Below, piece by piece: positions 31,604-41,643 of a stretch of DNA of 64,000 nt; within the stretch, counting starts at the first letter, position 1; the number at the start of each line of letters is the position of its first letter. Under the pieces are notes generated by a model. That model searched no databases, was not told the DNA's origin, and saw nothing but the letters and a program-made list of their open reading frames with translations. The stretch is from Chloranthus sessilifolius. Lineage: Eukaryota; Streptophyta; Magnoliopsida; Chloranthales; Chloranthaceae. Both the position numbers and the translations under genes were made by a program. The stretch lies in assembly GCA_021018995.1 (NCBI GenBank), contig CM037588.1:35089000-35152999 (forward strand), given 5' to 3'.

Positions 31604-34600
31604 CTAGGATCTAATCTGAATCAGAATCTGTAAGGAAATCCCAGCCCATCTGTTTAGCCTTTGCCTTAAGGGCAACTCTGTCTTGTTTCTTCTTTTCCTC
31701 CCTCTCCTTCTTCTTTTCGGCTGGTGTTTTTGCCGCATTGGAGCTTTAGGTACCCGCACCCTCATTTTTGGGGCTTTTCCTTTGCGCTTAGCAGGGGGGG
31801 TGGCAGGGGATTTTCCTTTGCCTTTGCTTTTGGCTTCAGCTTCTGCATGGGTGACCACTTGGGATATCTCTTTTCCTTTAACTGTGGGTTCTACAGTGGG
31901 GACCACTGGTGACTTTCCTTTACCAGTGGACTCAGGTTTGGCAGGGGGTTGTGCCTCTTCAGACTGGGCAGCAGGCTCTTTACCAATTTTTAAGGGGACA
32001 ACTTTGGGAGCAGACCTCTTGGCAGTGACTTTCCTTCTTTGAGGATAAGTTTACTTCTGTGGTGGTTCAGCAGAGGCCGTGGTAGGGGTAGGTTGCTTAG
32101 TAGATGGAGGCTGCACCTTAGGAGGTGAAGCAGGAGCTTTGCCTTTGTCTTCTGGGGCAGAGGTGGTGCCTCCTCAGACTAGGTAGGTGGAGCTGGAGTA
32201 GTAGTAGGCGCAGGCACGTGAACAGAGATGGGAGTCGGATGGTAAGGTTCATTACGGGCAGCAGCCAAGGCGGATTCCAATGAGGCTATCTTGATTTGAA
32301 ATTTGAGGGCGTCAGTCTCATGGATCTCCTTTTGAATTTTTTGGATTTCTTGGGCATTGTTAAGGCATTTTTCAAGCATTCTCGCCCGGGCAGTCGCTGC
32401 AGCTGCATTTGATTTCTCATACTCCCAATTGATCTGATGGTAAGTAGTTGTAGCCTTAGTCTTCTGATATTCCTCCAGGATATTTTTCCACCCCAAGGAG
32501 ATGCCCAGTATTTGCTCTCTGTGGGCCTCCGTCATCTCATCAATCTTCTCCAGCAGGGGGGTCTCAATTGATTGGCGTAGCTTGGCCATGCCCTTCAGGA
32601 CATCCTTTCTTAGGTAAGCATTATCCCGCATGTGATGTAGGATGGTGAGGTAAGGAGGGCTGTAGAAATGATGTTTTGGTGCAATTGGCAGATAGGAGGT
32701 GGAAGGAGCGAAGTGTGCTTCGTCCTAGGGGGGGGAAGGGGGAATGATAGTAGGGAAGTCAAGTGGTGGGGGAATGGGGTTAGGTTCTGGGTTTGTTTGG
32801 GTAGATTTGGCAGAGAAGTTGGGAGGGGGTAGGATAAGAGGGGGGATGGAGGGTATAGGGGGGAAGGTGAATGGTGTAGGCTCTACAAGAATTGGGGGTG
32901 ATGGGGAATGGAAAATTGGAATGGTGAAAAGGGGTAAAGGAAATGGGTGGGGAAGAGGTAATGGTGATGGTGGGAGGGGTAATGATTCAGGAGGGAAGTC
33001 TGTTTAGGTGGTCTTGTCAGTTAACAGGACTAGGGGGGTTGAAGTGAATGGGGTAGGGATGGGTGGAGTGGATAAGGTGTGTAGGGTGGATTGGATGGAG
33101 GTGCGCTTAGCCTGCATCTAGTCCTGTTTGTGGTTATTGTTGGATAACTGGACTTGGATGTCTTTGATCAGGGGTAGGATGAGGGTTAGTGTGTCAAAGC
33201 TAGGAGGTGGGGTTTGGGAAGAAGAGGGTACTGGGAAAAGGGGAGGAGGAAGCATGATGGAAAGTGGAGGGAGGGGAAGAGTGGGGTTCTGGGGAATGGT
33301 GCTGTGAGGTAGTTGGGGAGTCTGGCAGAGAGGTGTAGTAGGTAGGCATGGTTTCAAGGAAGGTGGAGATGAAGGCTTGGAAGCCTATGGATGTGTTGAG
33401 GGTTAAGTCAATGCCTGGGAGAGGAGATATAGTAGATATGGCTGGGGTGGTGGTTTCTTCAAGGTGGGGTGGGTCAATGGGGATGGAAGGTATTGAGGGT
33501 GGTGTCTGGGAGATGGTTGGGATGGTCTGAGTAGGTTTTCGTTTCTTGTAGGAGATGAGTAGGAGGCTGGCAAGCTTAGTTGGAATTGTGACTGTGTACT
33601 GAGGTAAGGTAGGGGATGGGGAGTCCTCCCATGGACTAAGCACAGGTGAAGGGGGGAGTGGGCATGGAGAATGGAATCAGAGGGGGGTGAGAGATGGATG
33701 CAAGAGGGGTAGAGGATGCAGGAATAAATGGTGGAGGGGGTGTGACTGGTGCTGCAGGGATGGATGTGATAATCTCTGGAGGCACCTCCTTTGTAGCTGG
33801 GGTAGACCCTGATCCGGCTGCCGCTTCTATTTGCTTGGGCAGGACTTGAGCCTCAGTTGTCTTCTTTTTCTGGCCCCCCATTAAGCTCCTACTGATTCCC
33901 CATTGCCTCTTGGCAAAGGTAGTAGGGGTAAGGGTGGTGGTTTGCTCGGTCCTTCCTATCTTATAGCCCCCCTTGATCAGCAGCAAGGTGATGATTCATG
34001 CATAGGGTAGGGTGTGAGGCTTCTTGTTTGACCCTAATTTTTCCACTGTGTCTTTCATAGCCTCAAAAATTAGCCAGGCCGCATGGAAGCCATGCCCCAT
34101 GTGATAGGAGTAGACAGCATTCGCAATGGGGGTTCTCCTCTCCTGCTGATGTCCTGAGCAATAGATGTTTTTTCGCAGGACTTGGTCAATGAACAGCAGT
34201 TCAAGTTCTAGTTTCGTCCTTCTGATTGAGTCCCTGGTGGCTTTTAATCCTCTTGTTAGGGTCCTTGCAATCAATTGATGCACGCAGAGGGGGGGCCATA
34301 TCGACAGCTAGGATTCAATGTTGCTGGGATGCCCAATACTTCAGCAATAATCTTAGGGCTCACTAACAAATCAAAATTGTCAATCATCACCAGCAAGCAC
34401 TCTTGTCCATCGTTGTCCTTCTTGACCTTGATGTGCTGGTAAAACAGCTGCACTAGCCTTGGGTAGGCTAGTGCTGAAATTTCTCTCATCAATGGCATCA
34501 AGCCCGCTTTGCTTATGAACTGTACTGCAGGGGCAGAGAGAGGTTCTTTCTCAAAAAAGGGTACATCAAAGGCTGTTTCAGGCTCTAATGGGATTGACTC

Positions 34601-34762
34601 CATGAGCTCAGAAGGGGTAGAGAACTTAGTGGTTGGTACCACCGCCTCCTCAACCACTTCCTTTCCTTTTTTAGGGGACTTTGAAGTCTTGGCCTTTTTA
34701 GGGGTGGTCTCTGCAGGGTCCTTATCCTTCCCCTTTCTCTTTTGTGCAATTTTGGGAGCCAT
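31604..34762 (-). pseudogene. Env-like third ORF of Athila-minus, frameshifted
   Basis: It starts at ATG 34762 (MAPKIAQKRKGKDKDP). Order: a Lys-rich N-terminus with PKKAKTSKSPKKGKE; a globular domain (LMREISALAYPRLVQLFYQH, then IDNFDLLVSPKIIAEVLGIP, then IARTLTRGLKATRDSIRR and NAVYSYHMGHGFHAAWLIFE), of the type found in plant retrotransposon ORF3 proteins; a long Pro/Ser/Thr-rich linker (about 33900-32700); a coiled coil (32631-32250, LEKIDEMTEAHREQILG); and a basic tail (GKGKSPATPPAKRKGK). I see no transmembrane segment or signal peptide, so 'env-like' is positional. A 1-nt loss in a C run near 34287 breaks the frame, TGA interrupts near 33990, and further stops and shifts lie in the linker. 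Intact length would be about 1,000 residues. Confidence 0.7.
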
Positions 34763-34949
34763 TTCTAACTTTGTCCTCTAGTATGAGTAATGGAGACTGA
34801 GATCTAGGATTTGGTTTGATTTGATGCACAGGGCACCTCAAGATCTCATAGCAGAGGGCAATGGATGGGGGTGATGATAGGAACAACTCTGTAGATTTGT
34901 GAAGTGAATGATGAGTTGTAGGAGTGATGCTGGACAGGAGAGGGGAGAG

Positions 34950-35405
34950 CGACAGAAGCTACGGTTTCGCAGAGGGAAGAAGGAAGCAGATAATGAAAAA
35001 GGGACAAAGCGCGGGGTTGAAATACTTATCGCGAAGCTCGGCGTGCTTTGGAACATCTGGTCGCGGGGTTGGAAATAAACTTAGAGAGGGTGTTGATTAC
35101 ATCTGGATTGCGCGACAATCTCTAAAGTCGTCCTTGGAGTGCACGACAGAGTGAGATTAATTCATGTGAATGGTGTGAGCGGTTCCTAAGGCTCTACTTG
35201 GATTGCGCGAAAAGCTCTGAGGTTCATTTTGAATCTCGCGACAGTAAATGGAATATTTCTGTTAAATTGCGCGAGCTTCTCCCAGACTTCCTCCTTTAAC
35301 CTCGCGATAGGTTTACAGGCTTCCTCTTTTAACCTCGCGAGAGCATATGAATCTCGCGATAGTCTCCCAGGCTTCCATTTTGGACCCAGCGACAGTAAGG
35401 TATAA
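34950..35405. promoter_or_regulatory. CGCGAG motif array upstream of the env-like ORF
   Basis: About thirteen words of the LTR type occur: TTTCGCAGA, AAGCGCGGG, TATCGCGAAG, GGTCGCGGG, ATTGCGCGAC, ATTGCGCGAA, TCTCGCGACA, ATTGCGCGAGC, CCTCGCGATAG, CCTCGCGAGAG, TCTCGCGATAG and CCAGCGACA. The block sits 190-640 nt upstream of the ATG at 34762 and downstream of integrase. It resembles the U3 array of the same element's LTR. I could not assign a TATA box with confidence. Confidence 0.65.
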
Positions 35406-35736
35406 AACAGAGAGCATGTGCTCTCTGTTCTGCCCTTTTGCATGTTTGCTGTGGTTGAATGCTGGGCATGACCCTCTCCTATGACTGTATTTAGTCATAT
35501 GTAAACTCAATCATACACTCAAGGACAACGAAAACGACCTCCCACATTAGGCATTCAACAGAAGCTATCAATTCAAAAACAGTAGGAGGCAAGCGAAGCA
35601 TTAAAAGTTCAAAAATAGATAGGGAAAAAATTCAGATAAGGTCACTAGCAAATCCTAGAGAATAGAAACTAAAGAGAGCAAGATAAATCAACCAAAAACT
35701 AAGTACATATGCTACAATAATGACACACTTGTGGAA

Positions 35737-38700
35737 TCAGTTTGAAGAAGGATCCCCTCTACAGTGAATGGTGTCCAAAAGGTCGACAGGTTTTTCGAAA
35801 CAAGGCTTAAGCCTTTGACCAATCACCTTCAAGAGTCTCCCAGAGTTAGGATCCTTGATTTCCACAGCACCAGATGGGGAAACATACATGACAATGTAAG
35901 GACCTTCCCATCTGGATTTCAATTTACCTAGAAAAAATTTAAGTTTGGAGTTAAACAACCAAACCTTATCACCAGCATTGAAACTCTTTCTCAACAGCCC
36001 TTTGTCAAAGAAAGCTTTGGACCTTTCCTTATAGATCCTTGCATTGGCATATGCATCCATCCTTAGTTCTTCCAATTCGATACCGCAAAGAACTCGTGAT
36101 GACCAAAGCAGGTTAGATCTAAATTTAAATGTTTGATGGCCCAATAGGCCTTGTGTTCTAACTCCACTAGGAGATGACAGGCCTTGCCATAAACCATTCT
36201 GAATGGGGACATAACAATGGGAATTTTATAGGCAGTTCTGTAAGCCCACAGTGTGTCATTAAGCTTGTCAGCCCAATCCTTCCTATCAGTCCTCACAGTC
36301 TTCTCAAGGATATGCTTGATCTCCCTATTTGAAATTTCAACTTGCCCACTGGTTTGTGGGTGGTAGGGAGTAGCAATCCTATGGGTGACAGAATATTTCT
36401 TGAGCAAGCTCTCAAAATTTCTGTTGCAGAAATGGCTCCCCCCATCACTGATAATGGCTCTAGGGGTACCAAATTTGGAGAAGATATTCTGCTTTATGAA
36501 CTTGAGGACCACCTGATTATCATTAGTTCTTGTGGCAATGACTTCTACCCATTTGGAAACATAGTCCACTGCCACTAGGATAAAATGAAAACTATTTGAA
36601 GGAGGAAAGGGGCCCATAAAATCAATCCCCCACACATCAAACAGTTCTACAACAAGGATTGGCTGTAAAGGCATTGAATTCCGTTTAGACAGCCCTCCTA
36701 GTTTCTAACATCTTTCACAGGCCTTGCAGTGTGTATGGGCATCTCTGAAAAGAGAAGGCCAATAGAAACCACACTGTAACACTTTGTCAGCTATTTTTCT
36801 GACACTAAAGTGTCCCCCACAGGCATTTTCATGGCACATGGCCAGAATACTGGGGATATCACTTTCAGGAACACATTTCTGAATAATTTGGTCTGCACAA
36901 TACTTGTACAAGCGAGGTTCCTCCCAGAAAAAGAATTTGACCTGTGAGAAAAATAGGTCTTTATACATTTTTGTCCAATGGGAAGGGATCTTGCCTATAA
37001 CTAGATAATTGACAATATGTGCATACCAAGGAACTAAAGATTGGATGGCAAACAATTGCTCATCCGGGAATACATCATTTGTAGTGAGGTCATCAACACC
37101 TTTCTCCAACATAATTCTGGACAAGTGGTCAGCCACCACATTTTCTACACCTTTCTTGTCTTTGATTTCGATGTCAAACTCCTGCAACAGGAGTATCCAT
37201 CTAATCAATCTGGGCTTTGCATCCTTCTTGGACAGTAGGTACTTTAATGCTGAGTGGTCAGTGAAGATGACAGTTTTAGACCCAAGTAGGTAAGGTCTAA
37301 ACTTGTCCACAGCAAAAACCACTGCCAGAAGCTCTTTCTCAGTGGTTGTGTAGTTCAGTTGAGCTTCAGCAAGTGATTTGCTGAGATATGCAATGACCAC
37401 AGGCAGCTTATCCTTTCTCTGGCCCAAGACAGCACCTATTGCCAAGTCAGATGCATCACACATTAACTCAAAGGGCAGGGCATAGTCAGGTGTTTGGAGT
37501 ACAGGGGCAGAGGTGAGGCAAATTCTCAAAGTTTCAAAAGCCTTCAGACATTCAGCAGAGAAGTTAAAGGGCACATCCTGGCAGAGCATGTGGCACAATG
37601 GTTTAGCAATTTTACTGAAGTCTTTGATAAACCTCCTGTAGAATTCAGCATGGCCAAGAAAGGATCTGATTTGCTTGACTGTTCTTGGAGGGGGCAGATT
37701 TTTAATGAGGTCAACTTTGACCTTGTCTACCTCAATTCCATCTTTAAAGACTACATGGCCTAACATAATTCCTTGTGTTACCATGAAGTGGCTCTTCTCC
37801 CAACTTAAGACCAAATTGGTCTCTTCACATCTTTGTAGAACTTGATGGAGGTATTGTAGACATTGGTCAAAGCTATCCCCATAGACCGAAAAAGTCATCC
37901 ATAAAAATTTCCAAGAATTTGTCAATCATATCAGAAAAAATGGCATACATACACCTCTGAAAGGTGGCAGGGGCATTACACAGTCCAAAAGGCATCCTTC
38001 TGTAAGCAAAGGTGCCAAAAGGACAAGTAAATGTAGTTTTCTCTTGATCAAGGGGGTGCACAGGAATCTAATTGTACCCTGAGTACCCATCAATAAAACA
38101 GTAAAAAGCCTTCCCAACCAACTTGTCCAAAATTTGATCAATAAAAGGGAGAGGGAAGTGGTCTTTTTTGGTCTTGGAGTTGAGTTTTCGATAATCGATG
38201 CAAACTCTCCAGCCAGTGGTCTCCCTGGCTGGTCTCAACTCTCCAGAGTCGGTTGTGATCATCATATGATTTCTTGGGTACCACCTGGATTGGTGCCACC
38301 CATTCAGAATCAGAGATGGGGTAAATTACCCCAGCATCCAGCAACTTAATGATTTCTTTCAGAACCACCTCTTGCATGTGAGGATTAAGTTTCCTTTGCA
38401 TTTCCCTGGAGGGTGATGAACCCTCCTTTAGATGAATCTTATGCATACAGATTGATGCATCAATTCCTCCTAGATCAGTAATGGTCCAGCCAATTGCTTT
38501 CTTGTGCTTCCTCAAAACTGTTAGCAACTCCTCTTGCTCACTGGTAAGAGAAGAGGAGATAATCACAGGAAGTTTCTCTTCTTTCTCGAGGAAAGCATAT
38601 TTTAATGTCTCTGGCAGCTTCTTGAGCTCCAGATCAGGGGCTTATTGTATGGATGGCAGGATTGGTGTATTGTTGGTTGGAGGAAGGGGCAGCAATGTAG

Positions 38701-38780
38701 GTTTCCAATTGGAATGCTGCACTAAGCCCATAGAAGACTTCACTAGGGGTATGTCTTCTGGCATCAAAGCTAGGCTTCCT
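35737..38780 (-). pseudogene. pol: Athila-minus pol: RT, RNase H, integrase (broken)
   Basis: Domains on the minus strand: RT entry with TDLGGIDASICMHKI and PISDSEWVAPIQVVPKK; WRVCIDYRKLN; FYCFIDGYSGYN then TAG; MPFGLCNAPATFQRCM; catalytic FMDDF (Asp-Asp intact); RNase H with [11 protein letters not shown] and VADHLSRI; integrase zinc finger ([10 protein letters not shown] ... HCKACERC) and core DDE in [16 protein letters not shown] and [10 protein letters not shown]-terminus with WEGPYIVMYVSPSGAVEI, ending at 35737. Frameshifts lie near 38255, 37893 (an extra T in a T run after FMDD) and 36100, and stops near 38640, 38068 and 36705. Family order and motifs are diagnostic of Athila. Confidence 0.93.
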
Positions 38781-38792
38781 TCCTCCACCAAG

Positions 38793-39791
38793 TTTCAAAC
38801 TTTAGTTAAATCAGTGACAATGTTGCTCCACTCCAGCAGAGTGGGCAGTTCTTCTTCAACAATTTCTTCTAGTACATCCACTGCAAAGCATTCCTCATTG
38901 TCCAGCTGAGGGTGCTTTGCACTGTTGTACACATTAAGCTCAACTTTCATATGTCCGAAAGTGACCTCCATGATTCCAGACCTACATTGAATACATGCAT
39001 TGGCAGTGGCCAAGAATGGTCTGCCCAGAATAACAGGTATCGGAGATGTACTCTTATTGCAGCCCATGTCCAAAACAAGGAAGTCTGCAGGGTAGAAGAA
39101 CTTGTCTACCCCCACTAGGACATCCTCAACCACTCCCATGGGTTTGCTCTCAGACCTATCAGCCATCAATAGAACAATGGGGGTGGGCTGGCTCCCCAAA
39201 CCTAGCTTGATATACGTATGGCGGCAAAGAGTTAACACTGGCTCTAAGGTCCAAAAGGGCCCTTCCAATCGTGTAGTCACCAATAATACAGGGAATAGTG
39301 GGTATCCCCGGGTCTTGCAACTTCTCAGGCATTGTCATGGTTAATACAAAATTTACTGTATCAGTCGCAACGACCTTCTCGGACAAATGGCCTCTGGCCT
39401 TCCTTTTCTGAGTACAGAGGTCTTTCAGAAACTTTGCATAGGCTGGGACCTGTCGGATTGCATCAAGTAGGGGTAAATTTATTTTGACCTGCTTAAAGGT
39501 CTCCATCATTTCCTCGATCTGTGCCTGACCCTTATCAAAAGGGGCAGGGCCACTCAAAGCTTGAGGAAATGGCAGCTGAGGTACTGTTGGTTCCTCAACT
39601 GCAAGCCCATGGCTGAACTTTTGTTTTTTTGTTTTTTCTATTTTTATCTCCTGTTGAGGCTCAACTACAACCTCTTTATTTTTCCCTTGTTGAAGGGCAG
39701 CAGGCAGTTCTTTACTCTGTGCCTTAACAAAATCCTTATCACTTTCAAATGACATTTTCTTAGGATAGACCTCTCCGTGTTCCTTTCCCAC
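38793..39791 (-). pseudogene. pro: Athila-minus protease region (active site altered, frameshifted)
   Basis: The frame continues from gag after a TAG near 39789. The retropepsin motif is seen as RALLDLRASVNSLP, where Athila relatives have Asp-Leu-Gly-Ala-Ser; the Gly codon has become AGA (G to A). A shift near 39215 moves the reading to IKLGLGSQPTPIVLLMADRS and the flap/C-terminal block FLVLDM...PVILGRPFLATANA. Upstream lies LSGPAPFDKGQ and a helical linker with KFLKDLCTQKRK, usual in Athila. The Gly-to-Arg change next to the catalytic Asp should abolish activity. Confidence 0.88.
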
Positions 39792-41180
39792 CTAGTTGTC
39801 TACCATCCTACCAGACCTTAGGGCAGTTATGGCATTGGCCCCCTCAAAATTTGAGGAGCCTTCTCCGATGGAATACTGGCCCTTGGGGTTGGCTACTGGT
39901 TGGCTTGGCATCTTGCCCTCGTCTCTCTTAGCCAGAGCATTGGCTATTTGGCCAAGCTGCTCTTCTATTTTCTTAATGCTTTGACTATGAGAAGTCATAG
40001 TTTGATTTAAGGGTCCAAGGCTTTGCAATTGGGCCAAAACCTGGTCCTTGAAGGAAGCACTCCGGGGCTGGGGTGGTGGAACTACCAATTGATTTCGCTG
40101 TTGGGGCTGCTGTTGTTAGAAATTCGACCTTTGACCATAACCCTGGTTAAACTGCTGTTGTGCCCTTTCAGGTAAGGCCAACATCTGCTGTGGCTGCATA
40201 TAATTGTCTTGCCTCCACCTCAAATTTGGGTGGTCTCTCCATTGGTAACCAACATTTTGGTGCTGGTATCCATATGGTTGTTTATTGTAGCCACCAGATT
40301 GTTGCTGTCTAAAAGATTGGGCAGCAACAGCCTGTTCCATTACAAACTTAGGGTATTGCCCCGCAGATAGACATTCTTCTACTGTGTGCTGTGGAGATTG
40401 GCATATCAGACATGCCTCCATCACTTGTGCAGCCATTCTGGGCTGCACCACAGTCAAAAGTTTATCAAATCTTTTAGTAAGATTGGCCATCTGTATTCTC
40501 AGATCATCATTTCCCCTAACTTCATACATTTTTCCTTGAGAAGGTTCTTGAACAGTTCTAGAAGAGGACATCTTCTGGAAAGCATTTTCACTTATGACCT
40601 CGAACAAGTCCCATGTCTCATCAGCTATTTTATGCATGTACGTTCCACCACAAGAGGCATCTACCATATCTCTGCTCTTCTCATCAATCCCATTATAGAA
40701 GCTCTGGACAAGCTGCCAGTCAGGGATCTTGTGGTGGGGACATTGTTTGAGCATCTCTTTAAATCTATCCCAGCATTGGTTAAAATCTTCAGTTGGGGAC
40801 TGGGCAAAAGAAAGTATGCCTTTCCTCAACTGGCTGGTCTTGGTCTCTGGGAAAAATTTAGACAGAAATTTTGTCTGGAGGTCTTTCCAGGAAGTGATGC
40901 TATTGTTTGGGAGAGTAGATAACCAGGTCATGGCCCTATCCTTTAGGGAGAAAGAAAAGAGCCTTAACCTAGTGGCTTCTGGTCCCAAACCAGCAATGGA
41001 GAATGTCGTGCACAGGGCCAAGAACTGGTCAATGTGCTTGTAAGGGTCTTCCTTGCTAAGCCCATGGAAAGAGGGAAGTATTTGGATGATGGAAGTTTTG
41101 ATTTCGTAGTTTCCTTGAACATTAGGGAATTGGATGCTGAATGGAGAATTGTAATCATCCGGAGCATTCAATTCCTTCAA
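39792..41180 (-). pseudogene. gag: Athila-minus gag
   Basis: The Retrotrans_gag domain is clear: YNSPFSIQFPNVQGNYEIK, then LPSFHGLSKEDPYKHIDQF, LRLFSFSLKDRAMTWL and LRKGILSFAQSPTEDFNQCW. A CLICQSPQHTVEECL knuckle-like Cys/His block (C-x2-C...H...C) follows at about 40400, then a Gln-rich stretch. TAA at 40116 and TAG near 39789 interrupt a frame that otherwise continues into protease. The first visible Met (41180) sits just inside the conserved domain, so the true start is probably further upstream and out of frame because of an indel. The sister gag of Athila-plus starts 41 residues earlier relative to this Met. Confidence 0.88.
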
Positions 41181-41619
41181 TGTTGTAGGTTGTTCTTAAC
41201 TGCTATCTCAATTTTAATAGGGGGCTCAACTGTGGTGTGTCTATGCCTTCTCAGTCTTCTACCCCTTTACATCTCAGGGTTAGCAGACTCTAATGTAGGA
41301 CTGAGGGATCTCCTTCCTAACATGCACACACACCAACAACAGGGAAGACTATTTGCATGCACATTGCCCTTAATAAAAATTGCAACTATCCTAATCAACT
41401 GCTATGGAATCTTCAAACGAGAAATAGACTGAGTTTTGAGGGTTAGAGAAGTGCAAACAGAGGTAGCTAGACTCCCAGTGCAATTCTACTCTCCTTCTCT
41501 GCTACGATTCAAATCTGTAAGAAAATTTTCAAATGTAAATCAGTAGTATCAATTATTCACAAGTACAGCTACCAATGAATAAAGAATCAAAAATCTAGAG
41601 TCTGCTAAAAGATCAATAT
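41181..41619 (-). other. Athila-minus leader and lost gag N-terminus
   Basis: This stretch lies between the PBS and the visible gag domain. It should hold the gag start codon, but no frame longer than about 30 codons joins gag cleanly. Confidence 0.5.
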
Positions 41620-41637
41620 TCCCCGGCAACGGCGCCA
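41620..41637 (-). other. Primer-binding site of Athila-minus
   Basis: The minus strand reads TGGCGCCGTTGCCGGGGA, 6 nt from the 5' LTR. This is the standard Athila PBS. Confidence 0.93.
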
Positions 41638-41643
41638 AAAACT

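Noticed and set aside
30720-33530. Plus-strand Gly/Val-rich frames across the env-like gene
   Set aside because: Antisense shadows of the Pro/Ser/Lys-rich minus-strand ORF.
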